64,000 nt of DNA, taken from assembly GCA_019925795.1 (NCBI GenBank), contig CM034309.1, forward strand, positions 29,010,729 through 29,074,728. The letters run 5' to 3'. The position numbers were made by a program, and so were the translations under genes. Of this stretch, positions 55,646 to 64,000 are shown in pieces. Below the pieces are notes generated by a model. The model searched no databases. It was given only the letters and a program-made list of their open reading frames with translations, and was not told where the DNA came from. The stretch is from Dendrobium chrysotoxum (lineage: Eukaryota; Streptophyta; Magnoliopsida; Asparagales; Orchidaceae). Numbering within the stretch: position 1 is the first letter of the stretch; each line of letters begins with the position of its first letter.

Positions 55646-55865
55646 TCTTACACATCCAACAGGTAGTTGTCCTTCAAGCCGAGCTAGAGCAAGTAAGGAA
55701 ATCTCAAGCTGATTGGCAAGTACAGATGCAGGTGCAGATGCAGATGCAAATGCAAATGCAGATGCAACACAATCAGTTGTTGGAAGAAATGTGAAAAATG
55801 AGGGAGCAGTTCACTGGAAAGGAGGCAGCTTCAGCAGAGGACGAGTCGATGAATTCAGATTAGAT
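55646..55865 (+). pseudogene. Second CACTA protein, C-terminal Gln/Met-rich coiled coil
   Basis: The frame reads LQAELEQVRKSQADWQ, then a (QM)n-like stretch encoded by repeated CAGATG, then NQLLEEM, a stop, and an acidic tail. Plant Ptta/En/Spm-type TNPA-like proteins often end in such a coiled coil. It follows the TNPD remnant directly, so the sequence between was deleted. Confidence 0.6.
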
Positions 55866-56566
55866 GTTTAGTCTTTTCAGCTTCATCTGTACTTATTTAT
55901 TTTTGGACATTTGTGTACTTTTAAACTAATAAACTATCTAACTTCATTTTAAACTGTTTGGTTGATTGTTCAATATTTGGAATGTTTGGTTAATTGTTTA
56001 ATATCAGATTGCTGCATTATTCATCAGTTGTTGGAATGTTTGGTTGATAATTATATGCAGGTTGAATTGTAGAAAATAGATTCATGTTAGGGAAGGCTGT
56101 TTTTTTTGTTAATGCTACAAGTTTTCGGTAGAAAATACGCTGAAAATCTGTCAGAAATGATGATATAACGAATCCTGCATCAATTTCTGATGTTTCTTTT
56201 ACGCCAGAATTTTCGGCGTATTATTCGATTGTTATATTCGTCGATAATTCTTCAGCGCATGCAATGACGGAATATCCGCTGGAACTACCGGCGCAAAATC
56301 ACGCCGGCAATACCAGTGGATATAACACCAGAATACGTGTTTAAAAGATGACGTTTTAACTTCATGTTTTTCGTCGGAAGTGCGCCGGAACGTTTGCCGG
56401 AAACATTTCCGGTAAAAATATTCTGTTGGAATTTTTCCCGACGCGTGAAATACCGTCGCATACAAATTCGCCGAAAATTCAATGAAAATCTTCTTTTTCC
56501 GTCCAATTTATCCCATTACCGACGGATTTTCTCCGCTGGTAATGAGACATTTTCCTATTGTGGTAT

Positions 56567-57078
56567 CATTTTATGCATAGCACAATTGTGACTTCTTCAT
56601 TATTTTTTTTATGAGTGGTGGATGATAAATCATAAAGTGTGTGACTCAAATTTACAACAAAAAAAAAATTTTCTCCAGTAGTAATTGGTCATGGATTTTT
56701 TCACGAATCATTTGTTAGTGAATCAAAATTCTCTTTTCTCTCATGAATGTAGGCTTATTTAAACCAAATAACATAAATTTTTGTGCACTTTTTTCAAACG
56801 CTTGATATTTTTTATGGCCCCTTAATAATTCCTAGTTTGAAATGCTAAGCATTAAGAACAATGAAGTAGAGGAAACACAAAATTGAATAAGAGATGTAGT
56901 TCATATCATGATTATGAGGAAATAAAAGGTATACTTATGAAGAAGGCTTTATTACAAGAGACTTTTTATTTTTATTTAATTACAAGGATATTATCAAGTG
57001 TGTTGTTAGGATTGAATGGTAGAGATTAATCAGCAAAGAAGCGTTGTAGCACAGAAAAGTTGCTGCAATGATAATAAT
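56567..57078. other. Spacer between CACTA and the Gypsy element
   Basis: No gene recognised. Confidence 0.45.
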
Positions 57079-57428
57079 TATTGCGGGCTAGAATATACGC
57101 GGTGATAGAGATTGAACTTTACGTCTTAGCGTTGCACGAATATCTAGCTCACACACAGAGAACACAAGATTTTTACGTGCAAAATCCTGAAAATGGGAAA
57201 AACCACGGGGCCTGGCCCAGTTGAAACAATTCCACTAGAACTTGAGTTAATTACAGGGGGGTTGACTCGCCTCCAAGAGCGATCAGATTACAAGTATCAC
57301 CCGTAGGGCGGAAGTTAGAGGCTTTTAAAGGCCTAAGGTCATGCTGGCAGAACTTCGGAGTCTCCCGGCGGTCTGGTAGAATATTGGTCCCTAGGTAGTT
57401 GTTGGACAGAGTTGAGGACGTTAAATGG

Positions 57429-57835
57429 TGGTCCGACGGTGGTCCGGTGAAGAGCAAGGCCTCAGGTGGTGGTCCGGCGAAGAGCAGGGCCTCAGGTGGT
57501 GGTCCGGCGAAGTGCAGGGCCTCAGGTGGTGGTCCGGCGAAGTGCAGGGCCTCAGGTGGTGGTTCGGCAAAGAGCAGGCCCACAGGTGGTGGTCCGGTGA
57601 AGAGTAGGGCCTCAGGTGGTGGTCCGACGAAGTGCAGGGCTTTTAATGGTGGTTCGGCGAAGTGCAGGGCCTCAAGTGGTGGTCCGGCGAAGAGCAGGGC
57701 CTCAGGTGGTGGTCCGGCGAAGAGCAGGGCCTCAGGTGGTGGTCCGGTGAAGAGCAGGGCCTCAGGTGGTGGTCCGGCGAAGAGCAGAGCCTCAGGTGGT
57801 GGTTCGGCGGAACTCCGGCGTCAGGCGGTGGTCCG
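57429..57835 (-). repeat. 30-bp tandem array in the LTR, about 13 units
   Basis: Unit GGTCCGGCGAAGAGCAGGGC plus CTCAGGTGGT on the plus strand, repeated with exact 30-bp period and few changes. Because the period is a multiple of three, long open frames arise on both strands (SRASGGGPAK on plus, EALLFAGPPP on minus). They are not supported as genes. Confidence 0.92.
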
Positions 57836-57930
57836 GCGAAACTCCGGCGGTGGTCGAGGAGGAGCGAGGGGGCAAGAGCTCTCTCTTTTTCTCCTTAGGA
57901 ATAGGTGTCTTTTTCAAGAGGATAGGGGGC

Positions 57931-57941
57931 TCTATTTATAG
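57931..57941 (-). promoter_or_regulatory. LTR TATA box (minus strand)
   Basis: CTATAAATAGA on the minus strand, about 460 bases into the LTR and just upstream of the tandem array; the equivalent of the motif at 78-87. Confidence 0.65.
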
Positions 57942-58399
57942 ATTTTTGAGAGTGGCATAGCCCGTAAATAGGTGGAAGATCAAGGGTAGTTAGGGAGTGG
58001 TTTGAATGGATGGCCGATCTTGAATCCTTTGATTATAGACCGTTCGTTGGACATTTGAAGGTCTTAATGATGTCAGAATTTGGCGATCTTGGGCTCATTG
58101 GATTTGCCTCATCGAGACGCTCGATTCGATTATAAGCATGTGACATTTGGAGATCGTTTGGTAATCCAAATTATGGTATGAACTTTCCAATAGCTCTTCA
58201 GACCCTTGATTTGGACCCACTTGGGCTCGGATTGGGTTGAATTTGGTGTCGTTGGGTTCGTATTTCCGAGACGCTCAGTTCGACTGTAAGTTTGCTGGAA
58301 TCGGAGTTTGGATGGTCCCAAAATTAATGTCGGAAGCTTCCAACTTGTTTCTACCTCGAGATTCGTGCCCGATTAAGATAATTTTTTAAAGATGTATCA

Positions 58400-58412
58400 G
58401 TTGCCCCCCTAT
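58400..58412 (-). other. Polypurine tract
   Basis: AGGGGGGCAAC on the minus strand directly adjoins the 3' LTR start at 58399, where the plus-strand primer of reverse transcription is expected. Confidence 0.8.
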
Positions 58413-58889
58413 TTTTGTACGTCGAAGCCTTAGGAGTCCGAAAATACGTGTTGCAATTTTTCGGGAAATTTTTTCGGGCAATTTGATATTTGGATAAAAC
58501 TAAACTTACTTGTAGAAGTCCCGAATGTCTTCAAAAGTGCAAAAATTGAGTCCGGAACGTCGAAAAAAGGTTCCGGGGACCCCAAAAATATCTGATTTGA
58601 CCTTTCCGGACCCGAAATTGGGCCTGAAAATTGGCTAGGGCGGCCCAGCCGTCGCCGGCGGCCGCCGCTGCCGGACCGCCTGCGCGTAGCAGCGCGCCGC
58701 CTGGGCTCGCGCCCTGCCAGTCGGCAGGGCAGTTCTATCCGGTCGTGGCTGACCGGCAACCGCCGGCCAACCTCCGGCGGTTGCCGGAAATTTTTTTTTT
58801 TTTTTTTTTAACAGCATATAGCCCCCCCCCCCCCTTTTTTTTTCTCATAACTTCCCTAACCTCCCCAACTCCCCTAACTCCCTCCCATC

Positions 58890-58905
58890 CCCACCTATAA
58901 ATACA
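58890..58905 (+). promoter_or_regulatory. Putative promoter of the antisense ORF
   Basis: CCTATAAATACACC on the plus strand stands about 265 bp upstream of the antisense ATG, after poly(T)/poly(C) tracts (58792-58845) and before a CT-rich leader. A separate promoter for the antisense ORF fits what is known of Tat elements. The leader contains a ~110-bp degenerate duplication (GTGGCATCCCT at about 58993 and 59112). Confidence 0.5.
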
Positions 58906-59157
58906 CCTCCCCCCCTAAGCCCTTAACCCTTGTACCTTTCCCCCCTTCCCCTCTCTTTTCTTTCACGTAAGGCCTTCCCCTGGCCCTGAACGGGTGGCAT
59001 CCCTCGTCCAGGCCCAGGGCCCCTTACTGCGAGAAGGAGACTCCTTCCCCTCCACCCTTCTGCCTGTCTGCCCTCTTGCTATACGGGAGGTCTTCCCTTG
59101 CCTTCAGATAGGTGGCATCCCTTATCCTACAGCAGGGCCCCTCCCTATACAAAGGTC

Positions 59158-59727
59158 ATGTCGAGCGACCCCCTTCCCTCGAGTGATCTCGTGGTCGGGA
59201 GAAAGTCTGCCGCGCTGCCTAACGGAGAGCGGAAGTCCACTAAAGGAGCAAAGGTGGATGATGTTGCGTCCACTATTACAGGCGATCTTCTGATGCTTCT
59301 CCATAAGAATTTTCACATCCCTAATGATGTGGTGACGACGGTTCCGAAGAGGTCTGATCGGGCCAGTCTTCCTCCTCCCGGGTACCTTATTGTTAGCGAG
59401 ACCAGTCTGCGAGCAGGACTGCGCTTTCCACCTTCCGCTGAGCTGGTCGAGATTTTGAGGAGATGCGGAGTGTGCATGTCGCAGTTTTCTTATAGAGCCA
59501 TGTCGGTGACAGTAGGACTGATTGCCCTTTTCAGAGACCGGGGGGCTGTGCTGACACCTGAGCACCTTTCACAGATGGGACGGCTTACCAGCGACATGCA
59601 GGGGTGTGTGACTTTTAGATGCAAATGGTTAGACATGCGCACCCGGGACACTGCGAAGACTGGTCCAGTTTCTACTTTTTTGTGAGGAATGACTGGGGCC
59701 TACTTGAGAAGTGGGGGAAGATGAGGG
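59158..59727 (+). pseudogene. Antisense ORF of the Tat element (unknown function), truncated
   Basis: Starts ATG at 59158 (MSSDPLPSSDLVVG) and shows the pattern of the plant-transposon-associated antisense proteins: PPPGYLIVSETSLRAGLRF, then QFSYRAMSVTVGLIALFRDRG, then MGRLTSDMQG. A one-base frameshift near 59660 moves the continuation (FFVRNDWGLLEKWGKMRA) to another frame. It ends at about 59727, where element sequence of opposite sense begins, so the C-terminal half is deleted. The function of this family is not established. Confidence 0.75.
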
Positions 59728-60010
59728 CGTCTGCTCGCGTATTTTGCTCCCGAAGAATATGTATAACTTGATGTTCGCTTATACTAGCTAGGAGCAGATT
59801 TACCATGTTACAATAAAGTGCCAACTGAGGGTTGTGGATTTCAAACTCCCCCTTCACCTGTGAAGCAACTAGTTGTGAATCAGTGTAGATCACTAGGTTT
59901 TGAACTTCACAGTCAATTGCCAGGCGTAATCCGGTAATAAGAGCCTCGTATTCGGCAGCGTTGTTTGTTGCAGGGAACTTGAGTCGGAGCCCATATTCAA
60001 GAGTAACTTG
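59727..60010 (-). pseudogene. Second (archaeal-type) RNase H domain of Tat pol
   Basis: Continues the frame of 60011-60940 after one TAG stop: TNNAAEYEALITGL, VIYTDSQLVASQVKGEF, HILREQNTRADAL. With YVDRASG upstream at about 60070 this gives the D, E and D acidic residues of RNase H; the usual YVDGAS glycine is Arg here. Homology stops after RADAL at about 59727; everything downstream, including integrase, is gone. Confidence 0.85.
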
Positions 60011-61572
60011 CTACGGAGAGATCAACAAAATTCCTGCTCCGGCACTAGAACTTCCGGATGCTCTGTCAACATATATTGTCCAACACGGGGGAGAAGGAGA
60101 TGTGCTTAGTGACTTGTCAGATACTGAGATGGTGCATTCAACCACGAAATCTGCAAGTGCCTGGGACTTGATGTCAGGTCTGGGCAGGTAATGAATATCA
60201 AACTCTCCCAGTTCGATAGACCACTTGATGAGCCTGCCAGAGACTTCGGGCTTCTGCAGCACACTTTTTAGCGGCAGATTCGTGTAGACTCCAATTGTAT
60301 GAGCCTGGAAGTAGGGGCGTAGCTTCCTAGCTGAGTAAACTAAGGCCAGTGCTGTTTTATCGGTAATGGGATAGCGTCCTTCTGTTTCAGATAGGATCTT
60401 GCTGACATAGTATACGGGACGCTGAGTAACATTCTCTTCTCGGACTAGGACTGAACTGATTGCTTGGGCAGAAACAGCCAAGTACAAAAATAATTTTTTC
60501 CCTAGAATTGGCTTTGAGAGTAGCGGAGGTGAAGCAAGATAGGTTCGAAGCTGCTCGAATGCCTCTTGACATTCATCAGTCCATTGAAATCCTGAGTTAC
60601 GGGCCCCTCGGAGGATCTTGAAAAAGGGCAGATATTTATCCCCGGAGCGAGCTAAGAAGTGAGAGAGTGCCGCGATTCTTCCGTTTAGTCTCTGAACTTC
60701 CTTGATATTTGTTGGAGGTACCATGTCTCTCAGAGCCTGTATCTTCTCAGGATTGGCCTCAATCCCCCGATGGGTGACCATGAATCCCAGGAATTTTCCT
60801 GAGGTAACTCCGAACGCACATTTAGAGGGGTTGAGGCGCATGTTATAGGATCGCAGAAGGCAGAAGCACTGTTCTAAATCTGAGATATGGTGTGATTTTT
60901 CAAGACTTTTGACCAGCATGTCATCCACGTATACCTCCATAGTTGCCCAATAAGGTCTTTAAATACCTTATTCATGAGACATTGATATGTGGCTCCTGCA
61001 TTTTTTAGTCCGAAGGGCATAACCTGGTAGCAGTATAGTCCTCTGTCCGTTTGAAAAGTTGTCGCCTCCTCGTCTGCGGGATTCATCCTTATTTGGTTGT
61101 AGCCTGAGTAGGCATCCATGAAGCTCAGCACTTGGTGCCCAGATGTGGCATCCACTAGTTGATCGATACAAGAGAGAGGAAAGCTGTCTTTCGGACAGGA
61201 TTTATTGAGGTCTGTATAGTCTACGCACATCCTCCAAGCTCCACTGGTCTTTTTGACCATGACTATATTTACCAGCCAGGTGGGATAGTGTACTTCCCGT
61301 ATGAATTCAGCTTTTAGAAGTTTATCAACCTCCTTTTCAATTGCTTGCTGGCGCTCTGGTACGAAATTCCGCTTCTTCTGGATTACTAGCTTGTAGGTTG
61401 GGTTTATTCTGAGAGAGTGGGTGATTACCTCAGGGCTGATTCCTGGCATATCCGCTGGAGTCCAGGTAAAGACATCCTGATTTTTCCGTAGAAATTCTAC
61501 GTACTTTGTCTTTTCTTCTTCTAAGAGTAATGACCCGATCAGCACTGTTCTTGAAGGATGTTCATCGGACAA
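60011..61572 (-). pseudogene. Tat reverse transcriptase and native RNase H
   Basis: RT first part 61572-60940 (VDYTDLNKSCPKDSFPL, FMDAYSGYNQI, VMPFGLKNAGATYQ), a frameshift at about 60930-60945, then the second part with catalytic YVDD (MEVYVDDMLVKS), the thumb (LNPSKCAFGVTSGKFLGF) and RNase H (YYVSKILSETEGRY, QALADFV). Upstream of 61572 the frame continues toward protease through two stops (about 61622-61693). Normal function would be copying element RNA into DNA within virus-like particles. Confidence 0.92.
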
Positions 61573-61695
61573 GGAGATATGGCCAAGGTCCTCGACGGGG
61601 GAAGCCTTTTGAGGAACATCTTCATTTCATAAATCAAAGTCCTTGATGCTCAAGGTAATTGATGGGCATAGTTGAGCTTGTTGAAGATAACAGGA

Positions 61696-62259
61696 TTATG
61701 CTTCTTGCTGATCTCCTTGCACTATGCCAATTCCTGCTGGGGTGAGAAATTTTAACTTTAGGTGTGGAATTGAGGCAACCACCCCAAAGATCGATTGCAA
61801 TGGCCTTCCAAAGATAGCATTGTATGCTGATTCTGACTTCAAGATAATAAACTGGATAGAGTGTGTGGCTTGTCGGGGGAACTCTCCCAGTACAACGGGA
61901 AGGCTAATCGTGCCTTCTACTCGTACGGGCCGATTGTCAAATCCGTATAACGGTCCTGCGGCAGTCTGGAGTTTTTCTCTTGCAAGACCCAAGCTGAGAA
62001 AAGTGGAGTAGAATAATATATCTATAGAGCTCCCGTTGTCTACCAAAATTCTCTTGACCTTATAGCATGGATCACCGATTCCTGCACTTATTACTAGTGG
62101 GTCTTGATGAGGGGTCTTCACCCCTTCCAGGTCTGAATCATTGAAGGAAATAGAATGGTCGGCATGAGACTTCTTTGGTGTAGGCTCTTTAGTGACGGCG
62201 ATCAGTACTTGACTTGGCATTGAAGGTCCCCCAGCAATGGTTTCAATTTCGCCCACCAT
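61696..62259 (-). pseudogene. Tat aspartic protease region
   Basis: Contains the active-site motif RILVDNGSSIDILF (about residues 70-83), then GRPLQSIFGVVAS-like flap and C-terminal segment, as in the Tat-type protease between gag and RT. The frame starts at an internal Met and is part of a longer polyprotein broken by stops at both ends. Confidence 0.85.
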
Positions 62260-62342
62260 TTGGTGATTTGCTGGTTGTTTTTGTTGTTGAATCTGCCCCC
62301 AGCTTGGACACCATCTTCCCGGGTTGTTGGATTCTTGACAAA

Positions 62343-63797
62343 TTATCGGAGATACCCTTGATGGATCAGTCTTTCAATCTCTTCTTTGAGCTGTTTGCAG
62401 GCTTCGGTAGTATGTCCACGACTGCGATGAAAGTGGCAATATTGCTCCTGATTCCCAGTATTGGGGTTTAGAGGCTGAGGCCACTTAACGCTCTCCTGAT
62501 TTTGGATGGCCATTAGCACATTGGCCCGAGATGCGTTGAGTGGCGTATACTCCTTTTTTGGGCGAGATTCTCGTCGTGGCTGTGAGGGTCGATGGGACAA
62601 ACTAGCGTTCTTCTTTCGATGGGAGGAAGGATTTTCCATCCCAGGTGTGCTTTTTTGTTTCCCAGCTGTTTGCTCAAACTGCTTCCTGTGGGCATTGATG
62701 GCCTCATCGACAGATATTTGTGCCTCTACACGATGGATTAGGTCAGCATATGAAGGGACCGTATCCCGCATAAGGGCTGAGTAAAAAGGGCCTGGACGGA
62801 GTCCTCCAAGAAAGACTCATCTGAGTAACTCAGGATCTACTCCAGGAATCTGTCAAGCTTCAGTAGAAAACCTCTGGAAGTACTCCTTGAGGGACTCATT
62901 TTCGTTCTGTCTAATTCCAGAGAAGTGGGAGGAGTCTTTAACCATCCTTCGATTGGCGACAAATTGTTCGACGAACACTTTGGCCAATTTAACAAACATG
63001 GGAATAGATCCGGTAGGGAGTGAATAAAACCATGTTCGGGCCTGCGCTTTAAGAGTGGCAGGAAAGACTTGGCAAAGGAGTGCATATGAAGCTCGCTGGA
63101 TGTGCATTATAGTTCTGTAGTGATCGATATGCTCATATGGGTCAGATGTCCCATCATAGGAATCGATGCTGGGTAGCTTGAATCCTGCCGGGATAGGATG
63201 TTGAAGAATGGCCTCAGTCAAAGGTGATGACTCCTGGAAATCCCATGGGTGAGGTGGTTGCCTCGCACCTCCCCCAGGGAATTCTTCTCGGACCAGCCTT
63301 CGCAATTCATGCCTTAGGGCGTTGCGAGGGAGTTCAGCAATATGGGGTCGGGCTAGGCCTTCAGGAGCGTCCTGAGGAATGCGGTGTTGCTGATTTACGC
63401 GCGAAGGATGGGTAGAGCTGGCGGTGTCAGCAAGTTCATCATCTTGACGTGTTGGGGGGCGTCTTCTTGGTGGAGGGAGAGGAAACTCGACATGAAGATG
63501 GTCTGCTGGAACATCTTCGACCCTTGGCGGATCTCGAGGGAGTAGAATATCGTCAGGAGGTGTTAGCGTAGGTGGTCGAGTTTCTCGTAGAAGTTGAAGG
63601 ATCTCCTTCTGGGAATCCTCCATTCTTTGAATGCGATCTTCTAGGGGCGGTCCTGAAGTCCCTTCTCCGGCAGGGTTTCAGCCACCTGGCTGAAAAGAGG
63701 CAGATGTTTGGCGTCCCTGATTCAGGGACTGATTCCGAGATTGGTGTGAATTAGAGCTAAAGGCTCCCATGATGCGATTACTGTGCCTGTTGGCCAT
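62343..63797 (-). pseudogene. Tat gag
   Basis: The probable start ATG is at 63797 (MANRHSNRIMG), 32 bases after the primer-binding site. The frame runs to 62343 with three TGA stops (about 63680, 62850 and 62817). Features: Pro/Arg-rich N-terminus, the gag core (DSYDGTSDPYEHIDHY, YSLPTGSIPMF, FVANRRMVKDSSHF, ESLKEYFQRF), and a zinc knuckle of the C-x3-H type near the end (CHFHRSRGHTTEAC). At least two of the stops fit Arg CGA changed to TGA, a CpG methylation signature. Confidence 0.88.
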
Positions 63798-63828
63798 TGC
63801 AGTGGTGCTTCAGGATAGTGGGATTTGT

Positions 63829-63848
63829 TTCCCACAGACGGCGCCAAA
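63829..63848 (-). other. Primer-binding site
   Basis: On the minus strand TTTGGCGCCGTCTGTGGGAA follows the LTR end with one intervening base. Its first part (TGGCGCCGT) is what would pair with the 3' end of plant tRNA-Asp; the remainder does not obviously fit, so the primer is not certain. Confidence 0.7.
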
Positions 63849-63849
63849 C

Positions 63850-64000
63850 TGTTGCGGGCTAGAATATACGCGGCGATAGAGATTGAACTTTACGTCTTAG
63901 CGTTGCACGAATATCCAGATCACACACAGAGAACACAAGATTTTTATGTGGAAACCCCTGAAAATGGGAAAAACCACGGGGCCTGGCCAGTTGAAACGAT
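63850..64000 (-). repeat. 5' LTR of the Tat-lineage element, cut by the window end
   Basis: TGTTGCGGGCTAGAATATAC on the plus strand repeats 57079-57260 with few differences. Only the last ~150 bases of the LTR (minus orientation) are present. Confidence 0.9.

Larger units (their letters stand above)
52658..56562 (+). mobile_element. CACTA (En/Spm) DNA transposon, decayed, with nested insertions
   Basis: It begins CACTACAGGAAAACTGGC and ends TTTTCCTATTGTG, giving TIRs CACTACAGGAAAA and CACAATAGGAAAA. Both ends adjoin GTAT (52654-52657 and 56563-56566), containing the 3-bp TAT duplication expected of CACTA. Subterminal regions (52680-53000 and 56105-56545) are full of CCGTCGG/CCGGCG-type inverted motifs, as usual for CACTA. 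Inside are transposase remnants (54787-55864), a second CACTA (53217-53997) and a LINE fragment (about 54031). No intact gene remains. Confidence 0.88.
57079..58399 (-). repeat. 3' LTR of the Tat-lineage element (1321 bp)
   Basis: On the minus strand it starts TGATACATC (58399) and ends CCCGCAATA (57079; the other LTR has CCCGCAACA). The first ~180 plus-strand bases match 63850-64000. It has a TATA box and a 30-bp tandem array in the leader. Confidence 0.88.
57079..64000 (-). mobile_element. Tat-lineage Ty3/Gypsy retrotransposon, internally deleted, continuing past the window
   Basis: Read on the minus strand: LTR (63850 to beyond 64000), primer-binding site, gag, protease, reverse transcriptase, native RNase H, second (archaeal-type) RNase H, an abrupt junction at about 59727, an antisense ORF on the plus strand, polypurine tract, 3' LTR (57079-58399). 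The dual RNase H and an antisense ORF between pol and the 3' LTR are known traits of Tat-lineage elements. Integrase is absent. Stops and frameshifts inactivate the rest. Confidence 0.9.

Noticed and set aside
57429..57835. CRISPR-like array
   Set aside because: The units are contiguous with no unique spacers, the host is a plant, and the array is inside an LTR.
57251..57941. Long frames on both strands with GGPAKSRASG or GPPPEALLFA repeats
   Set aside because: A 30-bp tandem array inside the 3' LTR keeps all frames open; overlapping frames on both strands argue against a gene.
62214..62784. Plus-strand frames opposite Tat gag and protease
   Set aside because: They are shadows; gag, zinc knuckle and protease motifs are on the minus strand. 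Only the 59158-59727 plus-strand frame has its own family pattern and promoter-like context.

Overview
This window is nuclear DNA from a flowering plant. The reasons are two intron-bearing genes of plant-specific families (a BTB/POZ protein and a BEL1-like homeodomain protein), very AT-rich intergenic DNA, introns of up to 5.5 kb, and most known classes of plant transposable element. Repeat style and the long introns suggest a monocot, possibly a palm, but that placement is weak. Nothing points to a prokaryote, plasmid or organelle.

Layout. 1-1010: end of a Gypsy LTR. 1385-3356: two-exon BTB/POZ gene (+). 3.4-8.2 kb: intergenic DNA with (AT)n, a degenerate local repeat and a 171-bp LTR-derived insert. 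8290-11910: complete LTR element made almost only of two 1.75-kb LTRs. 14.07-17.83 kb: broken Ty1/Copia element (+). 18.1-18.8 kb: Gypsy gag/protease remnant (-). 20229-20554: Mutator-like MITE. 24286-35782: four-exon BEL1-like homeobox gene (-); its introns hold Tourist-like MITEs, a SINE-like copy, another MITE and a solo LTR carrying a 5S rRNA-like segment. 37.3-38.9 kb: tandem ~0.28-0.38 kb units split by a complete 676-bp Cassandra-type TRIM. 39573-40645: a second, unrelated TRIM. 42.1-46.05 kb: pol-deleted chromovirus (+). 46.05-46.84 kb: Gypsy LTR fragment (-). 48621-49253: hAT-like element with an 8-bp target duplication. 49.5-50.15 kb: degenerate minisatellite. 52658-56562: CACTA element holding a second CACTA, a LINE fragment and transposase remnants. 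57079-64000: Tat-lineage Gypsy element (-) with dual RNase H and an antisense ORF, cut by an internal deletion and running off the window.

Only two cellular genes are supported. The BTB/POZ protein is probably a substrate adaptor or scaffold; the BEL1-like protein is a TALE transcription factor expected to pair with KNOX proteins. They are unrelated in function and 21 kb apart. All other coding capacity belongs to transposons, nearly all broken by stop codons, frameshifts or deletions.

The most notable content is a set of very small or gutted retroelements with clear structure: the 5S-bearing TRIM and its solo LTR inside a homeobox-gene intron, the LTR-only element with 77 bp between its LTRs, and the Tat element whose deletion fuses its second RNase H to its antisense gene. 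All positions come from reading the sequence by eye; no database search was run.
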